Assembly: GCA_902768785.1 (NCBI GenBank)
Contig: CACXMM010000008.1
Coordinates: forward strand, 22,815-86,814
Reading direction: 5' to 3'
From: an uncultured Prevotellaceae bacterium
GTDB lineage: Bacteria; Bacteroidota; Bacteroidia; Bacteroidales; Bacteroidaceae
DNA length: 64,000 bases
In this document: positions 54,055 to 62,186 of the stretch, piece after piece
How the letters are laid out: every line of letters begins with the position of its first letter
How positions within the stretch are numbered: position 1 is the first letter of the stretch
Notes under the pieces: generated by a model
What the model was told of the DNA's origin: nothing
What the model saw: the letters and a program-made list of their open reading frames with translations, nothing else
Database searches by the model: none
Program-made: the position numbers and the translations under genes

Positions 54055-54141
54055 CGAAAATCGAAATATCGAAATATCGATATATCGAAATACCGAAATA
54101 TCGATATACCGATATAACGAAATACCGATATACCGAAATAA
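54055..54141. repeat. Ten 8-bp repeats between lutA and lutB
   Basis: Units of the type CGAAATAT or CGATATAC from 54062 to 54141 in exact 8-bp register, preceded by a 7-bp partial unit and followed by degenerate ones. They fill most of the 140-base gap inside the operon. The AT-rich units are themselves close to palindromic. Confidence 0.9.
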
Positions 54142-54163
54142 CACAACGAAATAACGACAATTT

Positions 54164-55546
54164 ATGAGTACACCACATAGTAACGCAGCAAAAGAGTTCT
54201 TGAAGAACCAGAAATATGCGAGCTGGCATGATGCGACATTCTGGTCGGTTCGCACCAAGAGAGATAATATGGCCTATGGATTAGAGGAGTGGGAGCAGTT
54301 ACGTGAGAAAGCTTCGCAAATCAAACGCCATACGATCACCCATCTTGACGAGTACTTGGATCAGTTCGCAACGAATGCCGAGAAGAATGGATGTATCGTT
54401 CACTGGGCCAAGGATGCCGATGAGTTTAACGAGATCGTGTATGGTATCCTGAAAGACCATAACGTAAAGAAAATCGTCAAGAGTAAGTCGATGCTTACCG
54501 AGGAATGTGAGATGAACCCCTATCTGGAGGCTCATGGCATTGAGGTGGTGGAGACTGACCTTGGTGAGCGTATCATCCAGCTGAAGGGACAGAAACCCAG
54601 TCATATCGTGATGCCTGCCATCCACCTGAACCATGATGATGTGGGGGAACTGTTCGAGGAGAAACTCGGTACGGAGAAAGGGAACCATGATCCTACCTAC
54701 CTTACTTATATGGCACGTCTGAGTCTGCGCAATGAGTTCCTGACGGCAGATGCGGGAATGACAGGTGCCAACTTCGGCATTGCTGAGACGGGTGATATCG
54801 TGGTATGCACCAACGAGGGTAATGCCGATATGTCCACATCCTGTCCGAAGCTGCACATCGCAGCTATTGGCTTGGAGAAGGTGATTCCCAACTACGATAG
54901 TCTTGCCGTTTTCCAGCGCATGCTCTGCCGTGCGGGAACCGGTCAGCCTACGACTACATACACTTCTCATTTCCGCAAGGCTCGTCCTACTGCCCAGCAG
55001 ATGCACATCGTACTGGTGGATAACGGGCGTAGTGAGTGGATTGCCAATCCCGAGCATTGGGAAGTCCTGAAGTGCATCCGCTGTGGCAGTTGCATGAATA
55101 CCTGTCCTGTCTATCGCCGCTCTGGTGGCTATTCCTACTCTTATTTCATTCCGGGTCCTATTGGTATCAACTTGGGCATGCTTCGCAACAAGGAGAAGCA
55201 CAGTGGTAATGTGAGTGCCTGCACCCTCTGTCTGAGCTGTCAGACCGTTTGTCCGGTGAAGCTGAACCTTGGTGATCAGATCTATCAGTGGCGTCAGCAG
55301 CTGGATGATTTTGGAACAGCCAATCAACAAAAGAAGATGATGTGTAAGGGCATGGGCGTGCTCTTCGGCAGTAGCGGTATCTACAATACAGCGATGAAGT
55401 TTGCGCCGTTGGCCAACTGGGTTCCCAGTGCTTTGATGCAGAGCGGTATCAATCCCTGGGCACAGAGCGGTCATCAGATGATGACATTCCCCAAGAACTC
55501 CTTCCAGGAACTCTGGCGGAAGGGAAAGGTGAAAGAGAATGGATAA
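54164..55546 (+). CDS. lutB: Lactate utilisation protein B (iron-sulphur LUD protein)
   Basis: 460 residues. The N-terminal LUD domain (about 60-300, including SKSMLTEECEMNPYLEAHGIEVVETDLGE) is followed by two 4Fe-4S motifs: CIRCGSCMNTCPVY (about 305-318) and CTLCLSCQTVCPVK (about 350-363). It is the large subunit of LutABC. The start codon lies just after the 8-bp repeat array, and the stop falls inside a heptamer array. Confidence 0.95.
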   Translation: MSTPHSNAAKEFLKNQKYASWHDATFWSVRTKRDNMAYGLEEWEQLREKASQIKRHTITHLDEYLDQFATNAEKNGCIVHWAKDADEFNEIVYGILKDHNVKKIVKSKSMLTEECEMNPYLEAHGIEVVETDLGERIIQLKGQKPSHIVMPAIHLNHDDVGELFEEKLGTEKGNHDPTYLTYMARLSLRNEFLTADAGMTGANFGIAETGDIVVCTNEGNADMSTSCPKLHIAAIGLEKVIPNYDSLAVFQRMLCRAGTGQPTTTYTSHFRKARPTAQQMHIVLVDNGRSEWIANPEHWEVLKCIRCGSCMNTCPVYRRSGGYSYSYFIPGPIGINLGMLRNKEKHSGNVSACTLCLSCQTVCPVKLNLGDQIYQWRQQLDDFGTANQQKKMMCKGMGVLFGSSGIYNTAMKFAPLANWVPSALMQSGINPWAQSGHQMMTFPKNSFQELWRKGKVKENG

Positions 55547-55573
55547 TGGACAATGGATAATTGACAATTAATA
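55539..55573. repeat. Five heptamer repeats spanning the lutB stop
   Basis: ATGGATA, ATGGACA, ATGGATA, ATTGACA, ATTAATA. The first unit contains the lutB stop codon. The same units occur, on the coding strand, inside the DegT aminotransferase gene 1.2 kb away. Confidence 0.88.
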
Positions 55574-55578
55574 AGAGT

Positions 55579-56163
55579 ATGAGTACAAAGGAAGAGATTC
55601 TGTCAAAGTACAGAAAGAATATACAACAAAGGTTTGATATGCCTGATCTGACAGATATCAAGGCGATTACTTATCCTGATCCGCTGGAGCAGTTCATCTC
55701 GATGACACAGACTGTTGGAGGAAAGGTTGTGGAGTTGAAGGCGGGACAGGACATCAACGTGCTGATCAAGGAATTGTATCCGGATGCCAAGGAGATTGCC
55801 AGTAACCTGCCGGAGATCACCATTGCTACCCGTAACCCTGATACCATCGGTTCACCACAGGCATTGAATGGCACGGACGTGGGTGTGATTGAGGGGAAGT
55901 TCGGTGTGGCAGAGAACGCTTGCGTGTGGGTTCCTCAGCAGATGGAAGAGAAGGCGGTGTGCTTTATCTCTGAGAATCTGGTGATCCTGCTGAAAAAGAG
56001 TGAGATTGTCAATAACATGCACGAAGCCTACAAGCGCATCGAGTTCAACGACTACGGCTATGGCACATTTATCAGCGGACCGTCAAAGACCGCGGATATT
56101 GCTCAGGTCTTGGTGATGGGTGCCCAGGCTGCTCGTTCGGCTACTGTGGTATTGATTCCTTAG
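55579..56163 (+). CDS. lutC: Lactate utilisation protein C (LUD-domain protein)
   Basis: 194 residues from the ATG at 55579 (MSTKEEILSKYRKNI); an ATG at 55561 lies within repeat DNA and is rejected. The LUD domain is seen in ALNGTDVGVIEGKFGVAENACVWV and the C-terminal GYGTFISGPSKTADIAQVLVMGAQAAR. It is the third component of the L-lactate dehydrogenase complex. Its last 23 bases overlap the 3' end of the convergent DegT gene. Confidence 0.93.
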   Translation: MSTKEEILSKYRKNIQQRFDMPDLTDIKAITYPDPLEQFISMTQTVGGKVVELKAGQDINVLIKELYPDAKEIASNLPEITIATRNPDTIGSPQALNGTDVGVIEGKFGVAENACVWVPQQMEEKAVCFISENLVILLKKSEIVNNMHEAYKRIEFNDYGYGTFISGPSKTADIAQVLVMGAQAARSATVVLIP

Positions 56164-57328
56164 AGAAATGATTCAGGAGGTCGGCAACAAGCTCGACCTC
56201 TTTTTTTGTCATGGTCTGATGACAGGGAATACTGAGTTCCTGGTCATGGATACGTTCTGTTATCGGGAAGGAGCATGTGTTCCATTCCCGATAGCATTTT
56301 TGTTTGTGCGGAGGTATCGGGTAGTGAATCTGTGTCTGTACGCCGTTCGCTTCCAGATACTGTTGCAGCTCATCCCGTTTTTCACAGAGCAGGGGGAAGA
56401 TGTGATAGACGCTGGATGAATCGGTGGGGAGTGTGATATCCGGATGGTGGATATGGCTCAGATAATAATGGGCGATGTCCCGGCGTCGTTGGTTGTCTTT
56501 ATCCAGATACTTCAGTTTGATGTCGAGGATGGCAGCTTGCAGCTCATCCATCCGGGAGTTCCTTCCCACAAAGTCGAAGACATATTTCCGGGATGATCCG
56601 TAGTTGCCGATGGATGCAACGGTTCGCGCCAGTTCCTGGTCGTTCGTCGTAACGGCACCCGCATCGCCCAGGGCCCCTAAGTTCTTCCCTGGATAGAAGC
56701 TATGGGCAGCGGCATCGCCCAGAGAGCCCGTTCGCCTCAAGGGTGAATGGTCCATTGTCCTTTGTCCATTATCCATCGTCCATTGCCCATTATCCATTAT
56801 CCATTTTCCATTGTCCATCGGTGCGTAGCACCCATGTGCCTGGGCATTATCCTCAATGAGTTTCAGCTTATATTTCTGGCAGATCATCCCAATCTTCTCT
56901 GTATAGGCACATCTGCCATAGAGATGGACAATCATCAGGGCTCTTGTCCGTGGGGTCACCGCGCTTTCTATCAGACTGTCATCTATCTGAAAGGTATCTA
57001 TCGACGGTTCCACGAGCACAGGTGTCAGTCCGCACTCCGTGATGGAAAGGATGGAGGCGATGTACGTGTTGGCAGGTACGATGACCTCATCCCCTTTCTG
57101 TATCACCCCCATCTCCATATATGCCCGGAATATCAGGGTGAGTGCATCGAGTCCGTTGCCGCAGCCTATGCAATAGCGACAGCCTATATAGTCGGCGTAG
57201 TGCTCTTCGAACAGCCGTGTCATCTCTCCTTTGAGATACCATCCGCTCTCGAGCACTTGCTGCATGGCTTGCCGAATCTCATCGGCATGGGCATCGTTGA
57301 TCCTTTTCAGATCCAGGTATTTGATCAT
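56141..57328 (-). CDS. DegT/DnrJ/EryC1/StrS sugar aminotransferase (FdtB/QdtB-like)
   Basis: 395 residues from the ATG at 57328, which overlaps the previous stop (ATGA). It is PLP-dependent: the cofactor lysine is in HSFYPGKNLGALGDAGA and the phosphate-binding region in CGNGLDALTLIF. With the FdtA-like isomerase it would aminate a dTDP-3-keto-6-deoxyhexose at C3. Between AHGCY and RTGSLGDAAAHS, where relatives have a few residues, lies an insert with the heptapeptide pattern MDNGKWI/MDNGQWT/MDNGQRT (about 171-194), encoded by ten 7-bp repeats. The fold likely tolerates it in a surface loop beside the active-site strand. Confidence 0.93.
   Translation of the reverse strand: MIKYLDLKRINDAHADEIRQAMQQVLESGWYLKGEMTRLFEEHYADYIGCRYCIGCGNGLDALTLIFRAYMEMGVIQKGDEVIVPANTYIASILSITECGLTPVLVEPSIDTFQIDDSLIESAVTPRTRALMIVHLYGRCAYTEKIGMICQKYKLKLIEDNAQAHGCYAPMDNGKWIMDNGQWTMDNGQRTMDHSPLRRTGSLGDAAAHSFYPGKNLGALGDAGAVTTNDQELARTVASIGNYGSSRKYVFDFVGRNSRMDELQAAILDIKLKYLDKDNQRRRDIAHYYLSHIHHPDITLPTDSSSVYHIFPLLCEKRDELQQYLEANGVQTQIHYPIPPHKQKCYREWNTCSFPITERIHDQELSIPCHQTMTKKEVELVADLLNHFSKESIPQ
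56749..56818 (-). repeat. Ten heptamer repeats inside the DegT aminotransferase gene
   Basis: Coding-strand units such as ATGGACA, ATGGATA and ATGGAAA in exact 7-bp register over 70 bp. Three units make seven codons, so the peptide repeats every seven residues. It is the same family as the intergenic arrays at 18573, 23934 and 55539. Confidence 0.93.
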
Positions 57329-58263
57329 AGTGTCCATTCGTAAGTATCATAACAGACACCCCGTCCTCCGAAGCCTTCCTTCTGATGGATGAGGTTCTCA
57401 TTCAGCTTATCACCATGTTCCTCGGTTGATTTCCCGAAATCGAAAAACACCTGCCTGTGAGTCATCTCATGAAGCAGATGGTGCATGATCAGGTCGATGG
57501 CACCCGTTTGCTTCCCTTCCTCATCGGCAGCAATATACTGGGAGTGGATCACCAGAGGAGTGAGGTAGAGCAGCATCCCTCCGATGAGTCGTCCGTCATG
57601 GTAGGCACCTACCAGTTGGATGTTATCGGGGAAGCGTGATTGCAGCAAACGGATCTCTTCGATGGTATGGACGGGTCTTAGTCCGTATTTGTGGAACAGG
57701 TTCTGTGACAGAATCTGCCAGAACGCCTCGTAGTCATCTGTCATCCGGACGGTGATGCCATGTCTCTCGGCTTTCTTCACGCACCGGTTGCGCAGTGTTG
57801 ACCATTTCGTGGGGTGGGGGATCACGATACACGAAGAAATCTCCTTGGCGGTCATTTGTCCCCGGCACTCATTATAGATAGCGAAGAGGTCCTCCTCTGC
57901 CGGTATGCGGTGGTATATCCATGGGGTGGGACGGTAGATGATACGACGGATGCCCTCCCCACGGTAATAGTCGTTGATGGCGTGAAAGAGTTTGACGGTA
58001 TTGGCAGCTGTGGCCTTCTCATCCATCACCAGTCCCCCGTAGGTCAGTCCTTGATGAGAATACAGGATGCCGTCATCGGCATTGGCTGGCAGCAGGGCAT
58101 AGAGTCTTCCTTTGAGGTAGCACATCACGGAATGGTCATGGAAACGGTCGGCATGGTAGTCCATATACTGTCTGTCGAAGAGGAAAGTACCGTTCTTCGA
58201 CTGTTGCACGAACCGATTCCATTCGCCGGCTTTCTCAGGCGTATATCGTCTTATCTCGAACAT
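57325..58263 (-). CDS. FemAB/GNAT-like acyltransferase in the deoxysugar cluster
   Basis: 312 residues with a GNAT-type fold in the FemAB style: FEIRRYTPEKAGEWNRFVQQSKNGTFLFDRQYMDYH at the N-terminus, and VGAYHDGRLIGGMLLYLTPLVIHSQYIA (about 220-247) for acyl-CoA or aminoacyl-tRNA binding, ending FFDFGKSTEEHG. Placed between the ketoisomerase and the aminotransferase genes with overlapping ends, it probably acylates the 3-amino group of the sugar. Known FdtC/QdtC enzymes instead have hexapeptide (left-handed beta-helix) folds, so this would be a non-homologous replacement. Confidence 0.8.
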   Translation of the reverse strand: MFEIRRYTPEKAGEWNRFVQQSKNGTFLFDRQYMDYHADRFHDHSVMCYLKGRLYALLPANADDGILYSHQGLTYGGLVMDEKATAANTVKLFHAINDYYRGEGIRRIIYRPTPWIYHRIPAEEDLFAIYNECRGQMTAKEISSCIVIPHPTKWSTLRNRCVKKAERHGITVRMTDDYEAFWQILSQNLFHKYGLRPVHTIEEIRLLQSRFPDNIQLVGAYHDGRLIGGMLLYLTPLVIHSQYIAADEEGKQTGAIDLIMHHLLHEMTHRQVFFDFGKSTEEHGDKLNENLIHQKEGFGGRGVCYDTYEWTL

Positions 58264-58655
58264 CCCACGTATTTTAGGAACTCGTCGTAATCGTAGATAT
58301 AGTCGTCCTCCTCAAAATGCTCGGATGCCAGGACCAGGCAGACAGCACCCGATGAGAAATCATCGAGGGTGCGCCAAGTGTTGACATCGATCAACAGACC
58401 CTGATAGGGATGGTTCAGCAGCACCGTCTTGCGCTCACGACCATTGTCGAGTGTCACATGGAAAGAACCGCTCAGGGCCACGACGAACTGCTTCAGTCGC
58501 TTGTGGGCATGTCCGCCGCGACTCTCACCGCCAGGCACGTCATACACCCAGTAGGCCCGTTTGATCTCAAAGGGCACCACGTCGAGTCCCTCCGCCACCG
58601 TCAGGTTACCCCGTGGATCCGCGATCTTGGGCAGGTCGATGATTTTGATTTCCAT
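58251..58655 (-). CDS. dTDP-4-keto-6-deoxyhexose 3,4-ketoisomerase (FdtA/QdtA-type cupin)
   Basis: A 134-residue cupin. DPRGNLTVAEGLDVVPFEIKRAYWVYDVP, then RGGHAHKRLKQFVVALSGSF and LDDFSSGAVCLVLASEHFEEDDYI, are the FdtA/QdtA/WxcM signatures; the histidines in GGHAH are the catalytic ones. It isomerises the 4-keto sugar made by RmlB to the 3-keto form that the DegT enzyme aminates. Whether the galacto (Fdt) or gluco (Qdt) product forms cannot be told. Confidence 0.92.
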   Translation of the reverse strand: MEIKIIDLPKIADPRGNLTVAEGLDVVPFEIKRAYWVYDVPGGESRGGHAHKRLKQFVVALSGSFHVTLDNGRERKTVLLNHPYQGLLIDVNTWRTLDDFSSGAVCLVLASEHFEEDDYIYDYDEFLKYVGCSR

Positions 58656-58676
58656 GGTTCTTGCGGTCGTTCTGCT

Positions 58677-59873
58677 TTATTTCTTCATATACGAGTCAGT
58701 GCCCAGTACCGTCTTTGCCAGTCGTTTGGCTTTGTCGCGCAGTGCATCGACATCATCGCCCACCTCACCATAGCAAAGTACGACACCCATGCGGCGCCCT
58801 TTGTGGGCCTCGGGCTTTCCGAAGATACGGATGCGCGTGCGGTCTTCCTTCAGCGCCTCCTCGAGGTTGTAGTTGAACAGGGAACGATCTACAGGTGTCT
58901 TCGCCTCGGTGGGTGAGAGGATCACGGCGCTGGCTCCTGCATGCTCCAGATGAATGGCAGGAATGGGCAGTCCCATCACAGCACGGAAATGCAGTTCGAA
59001 CTCCGAGAGGTTGGTGGTATGTCCCAGCGTCACCATACCGGTGTCGTGTGGACGCGGTGATAACTCTGAGAAGATCACCTCACCCTGTTTGGTCAGGAAG
59101 AACTCCACCCCCCAGATGCCGGCACCCGTCAGGGCCTTCGTCACCTCGTCTGCCATGTGTTGTGCTTGTTTCAAGGCTGCTTCGCTTATCTGGTACGGTT
59201 GCCATGATTCACGATAGTCACCCCCCTTCTGTACATGACCGATGGGTGGGCAGAAGAGGGTGGGACCGTTCTTCTGGGTTACGGTGAGCAAGGTAAACTC
59301 CGACTCAAAGTCGATGAACTCCTCGATGATCACTTCCTTCACGTCACCACGACTGCCTTCCATCGCCTCCTGGAAAGCCTGTTCCAGTTCCTCATCGTTG
59401 TGCACATAGCTCTGACCATGACCGCTTGATGACATCAGCGGTTTCACCACACAGGGGAATCCGATCTCATCTGCTGCAGCCTTGAACTCCTCGAAGGTCT
59501 TGGCATAGAAATACTTGGCTGTTCGCAGTCCAAGCTCCTTAGCGGCAAGGTCGCGGATGGCACGGCGGTTCATGGTATAGTTCACGGCACGTGCCGATGG
59601 CACCACTTGGATGCCCTCCTCCTCAAACTGGAACAGACGCTCCGTTCTGATGGCCTCGATCTCCGGCACGATGAGGTCAGGCTGGTGCTTTCTCACCACG
59701 GCCTCCAGCGCATCACCGTCGAGCATGTTGAACACCTCCCGCTCATCGGCTACCTGCATGGCAGGCGCATTGTCGTAGCGGTCGCAGGCAATGACATACT
59801 GTCCTGCCCGCATCGCAGCAATCACAAATTCCTTGCCCAGTTCACCTGAGCCTAAAAGCAATATCTTTTTCAT
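58677..59873 (-). CDS. purT: Formate-dependent phosphoribosylglycinamide formyltransferase (GAR transformylase 2)
   Basis: A 398-residue ATP-grasp enzyme of purine synthesis that uses formate and ATP to formylate [46 protein letters not shown] is the PurT N-terminus. ATP-grasp motifs include [17 protein letters not shown] and [27 protein letters not shown]. The length is normal. It overlaps the rmlB stop (ATGA) and so sits, oddly, inside a sugar nucleotide operon. Confidence 0.95.
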   Translation of the reverse strand: MKKILLLGSGELGKEFVIAAMRAGQYVIACDRYDNAPAMQVADEREVFNMLDGDALEAVVRKHQPDLIVPEIEAIRTERLFQFEEEGIQVVPSARAVNYTMNRRAIRDLAAKELGLRTAKYFYAKTFEEFKAAADEIGFPCVVKPLMSSSGHGQSYVHNDEELEQAFQEAMEGSRGDVKEVIIEEFIDFESEFTLLTVTQKNGPTLFCPPIGHVQKGGDYRESWQPYQISEAALKQAQHMADEVTKALTGAGIWGVEFFLTKQGEVIFSELSPRPHDTGMVTLGHTTNLSEFELHFRAVMGLPIPAIHLEHAGASAVILSPTEAKTPVDRSLFNYNLEEALKEDRTRIRIFGKPEAHKGRRMGVVLCYGEVGDDVDALRDKAKRLAKTVLGTDSYMKK

Positions 59874-61006
59874 CGGTTGGCATACATGTTATCGTAATAC
59901 TTCTGATAGTCGCCCGAGGTGACATTATCGAGCCACTCCTGGTTGTCAAGATACCAGCGGACGGTCTTCTCGATGCCTTCCTCGAACTGCAGCGACGGCT
60001 CCCATCCCAGCTCCTTCTGCAGCTTGGTGGAATCGATGGCATAGCGGAGATCGTGTCCGGCACGGTCGGTGACGAAGGTGATGAGGTCCATGTCCTCCCC
60101 TTCCTTCCGTCCCAGCAGACGGTCAACGGTCTTGATCACCACCTTGATGATGTCGATGTTCTTCCACTCGTTGAAGCCGCCGATGTTATACGTCTCGGCA
60201 ATCTTCCCCTCATGGAAGATCAGGTCGATGGCACGGGCGTGATCCTCCACGAACAGCCAGTCGCGCACATTCTCTCCCTTGCCATAGACAGGCAGTGGCT
60301 TACGGTGGCGGATGTTATTGATAAAGAGAGGAATCAGTTTCTCCGGGAACTGATACGGTCCGTAGTTGTTCGAGCAGTTCGTCACCACTACCGGCATGCC
60401 GTAGGTGTCGTGGTAGGCACGCACGAAATGGTCGGAAGAGGCCTTGGCAGCACTATAGGGAGAGTGCGGATTGTACTTCGTGGTCTCCAGGAAGAACTTG
60501 TCACCGTAGGCCAGGTGATGTTCTGCTGAGGAAGCTGTGGTGGTGAACGGCGGCTCGATGCCCTCGGGATGTGACAGTTCCAGGGCGCCATATACCTCAT
60601 CGGTGGAGATGTGGTAGAAGCGTTTTCCTTCGTATTTCTCCGGCAACGACTCCCAGTAGAGCTTGGCGGCCTGCAGCAGCGACAGCGTGCCCATCACGTT
60701 CGTCTTGGCAAAGGTGAAGGGATCCTTGATGGAACGGTCCACATGACTCTCTGCAGCGAGGTGGATGATACCGTCCACTTTCTTGTTCTGCATCAGCTGG
60801 TAGAAGGCATCGAAGTCGCAGATGTCCATCTTCACAAACTCGTAGTTGGGTTTGTCTTCGATATCCTTCAGATTCGCCAGATTCCCCGCATACGTCAGCT
60901 TGTCGAGGTTGATGATGTGATACTCAGGATACTTGTTCACGAAAAGGCGCACCACATGACTCCCGATGAAGCCTGCGCCGCCAGTAATGACAATTGTTCT
61001 TTTCAT
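59870..61006 (-). CDS. rmlB: dTDP-glucose 4,6-dehydratase
   Basis: A 378-residue SDR enzyme, first committed step to dTDP-deoxysugars. The NAD motif is [11 protein letters not shown] (8-18). STDEVYGAL contains the catalytic Asp/Glu region, and [12 protein letters not shown] holds the Tyr and Lys of the YxxxK motif. [15 protein letters not shown] is the substrate-binding loop. It supplies the 4-keto sugar to the FdtA-like enzyme. RmlA, which would make dTDP-glucose, is not in this window. Confidence 0.97.
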   Translation of the reverse strand: MKRTIVITGGAGFIGSHVVRLFVNKYPEYHIINLDKLTYAGNLANLKDIEDKPNYEFVKMDICDFDAFYQLMQNKKVDGIIHLAAESHVDRSIKDPFTFAKTNVMGTLSLLQAAKLYWESLPEKYEGKRFYHISTDEVYGALELSHPEGIEPPFTTTASSAEHHLAYGDKFFLETTKYNPHSPYSAAKASSDHFVRAYHDTYGMPVVVTNCSNNYGPYQFPEKLIPLFINNIRHRKPLPVYGKGENVRDWLFVEDHARAIDLIFHEGKIAETYNIGGFNEWKNIDIIKVVIKTVDRLLGRKEGEDMDLITFVTDRAGHDLRYAIDSTKLQKELGWEPSLQFEEGIEKTVRWYLDNQEWLDNVTSGDYQKYYDNMYANR

Positions 61007-61063
61007 ATACTATAATTATAAATTTTTATCTGACCAATGTGTATGATGATATCTGTTCTTTCT

Positions 61064-61561
61064 TCATTGCCGGTCACTGAGGGTGATGACTTCCAAATCC
61101 TTGAATACCTTCCCGTCAATGGTAAGCCGTACCAGTGTCCTCTCCTTGTGCCAGCCTTGGATGCCGGCAGCACCAGGATTGATGTGCAGCATATTCAATG
61201 TCTTATCAAACTTCACCTTCAGGATATGCGAATGACCCGCAACGAAAAGCTGGGGCGGATTAGCATAGAGTGTGCTTCTGATGGAAGCATCGTAGTTCCC
61301 CGGGTAACCGCCGATATGTTTGATCAGCACATCCACATCCTCGCACTTGAACCGGTTCAGTTCCCGGTACATCAGTCTGAGGTCACCCCCGTCGCAGTTG
61401 CCGCAGACAGCCCTGAATGTCCTGAAGGCAGCCAGTTTCTCGGCCACCTCCACACTCCCGATGTCTCCGGCGTGCCAGATCTCGTCGCAGGGCTCGAAGT
61501 AGTGCAGGTATTTGTCATCCCAATAGCTATGGGTGTCGCTGATAATGCCAATCTTCTTCAT
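61064..61561 (-). CDS. YfcE/MJ0936-family metallophosphoesterase
   Basis: A 165-residue cytoplasmic phosphodiesterase-like protein. All metal ligand motifs are visible: ISDTHSYW (7-14), HAGDIGS, CGNCDGG (the GNxD/H motif) and AGHSHILKVKF, then HINPGA. The length is normal. The physiological substrate is unknown. It ends 57 bases before the rmlB start and begins two bases after the preceding gene. Confidence 0.93.
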   Translation of the reverse strand: MKKIGIISDTHSYWDDKYLHYFEPCDEIWHAGDIGSVEVAEKLAAFRTFRAVCGNCDGGDLRLMYRELNRFKCEDVDVLIKHIGGYPGNYDASIRSTLYANPPQLFVAGHSHILKVKFDKTLNMLHINPGAAGIQGWHKERTLVRLTIDGKVFKDLEVITLSDRQ

Positions 61562-61562
61562 G

Positions 61563-62186
61563 TCACAGTTGGAAACGCTGTTCGATAAACGCTTTGATAT
61601 ACTCCTCGGTTCTCCTCAGTCCTAAGACAGACGTGTTGACACAGAGGTCATAGCCCTCTGCCTGTCCCCATTTCTTTCCTGTATAGTAGTTGTAGTACGA
61701 GGCACGTGCGCTCTCTTTGTTCCTCAGGATCTTCTGGGCTGTCTCCACATCGCATTCATGACGTTCCGCCACGGCTTTCAGACGGTCCTCCATATTGGCC
61801 GTGATGAAGATGTTCACCGTGTCTTTCCGCTCCCGCAACACGTAGTCGGCACACCGTCCTATGAATACGCACGACCCTTCCTCGGCGGCTTTCTTAATGG
61901 CATCGCTCTGGAACTGGAACAGACTCTCCTGCGAGAAACGACTGTTGTAGAAGTTGTTGTCCCCTACATGAGGGGCATGCAGGTGGAACAGGGATTTCAT
62001 GAATCCTTTCTGTTCATCGTTCTGTTCGAAGAAGGCTTCCGAGAAACCGCTCTCCTTGGCAGCCAGGTTCAGCAGTTCCTTGTCGTACAGCTTGCAGCCG
62101 AAGTCTTCTGCCAGCAACTGGGCGATGATACGTCCGCCAGACCCTAATTGTCTTCCCACATTGATGATGATGTGATTATTGCCCAT
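61563..62186 (-). CDS. Cytidylate-kinase-like protein
   Basis: A 207-residue P-loop protein of the Cytidylate_kin2 family. The N-terminus HIIINVGRQLGSGGRIIAQLLAEDFGC carries a modified P-loop (GRQLGSGGR in place of GxxxxGKS), which is normal for this family. FIGRCADYVLRERKDTVNIFI and RNKESARASYYNYYTGKKWG are family motifs. A true Cmk is present at 19.5 kb, so this is a paralogue of unknown substrate. It overlaps the MATE transporter stop by 11 bases. Confidence 0.9.
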   Translation of the reverse strand: MGNNHIIINVGRQLGSGGRIIAQLLAEDFGCKLYDKELLNLAAKESGFSEAFFEQNDEQKGFMKSLFHLHAPHVGDNNFYNSRFSQESLFQFQSDAIKKAAEEGSCVFIGRCADYVLRERKDTVNIFITANMEDRLKAVAERHECDVETAQKILRNKESARASYYNYYTGKKWGQAEGYDLCVNTSVLGLRRTEEYIKAFIEQRFQL

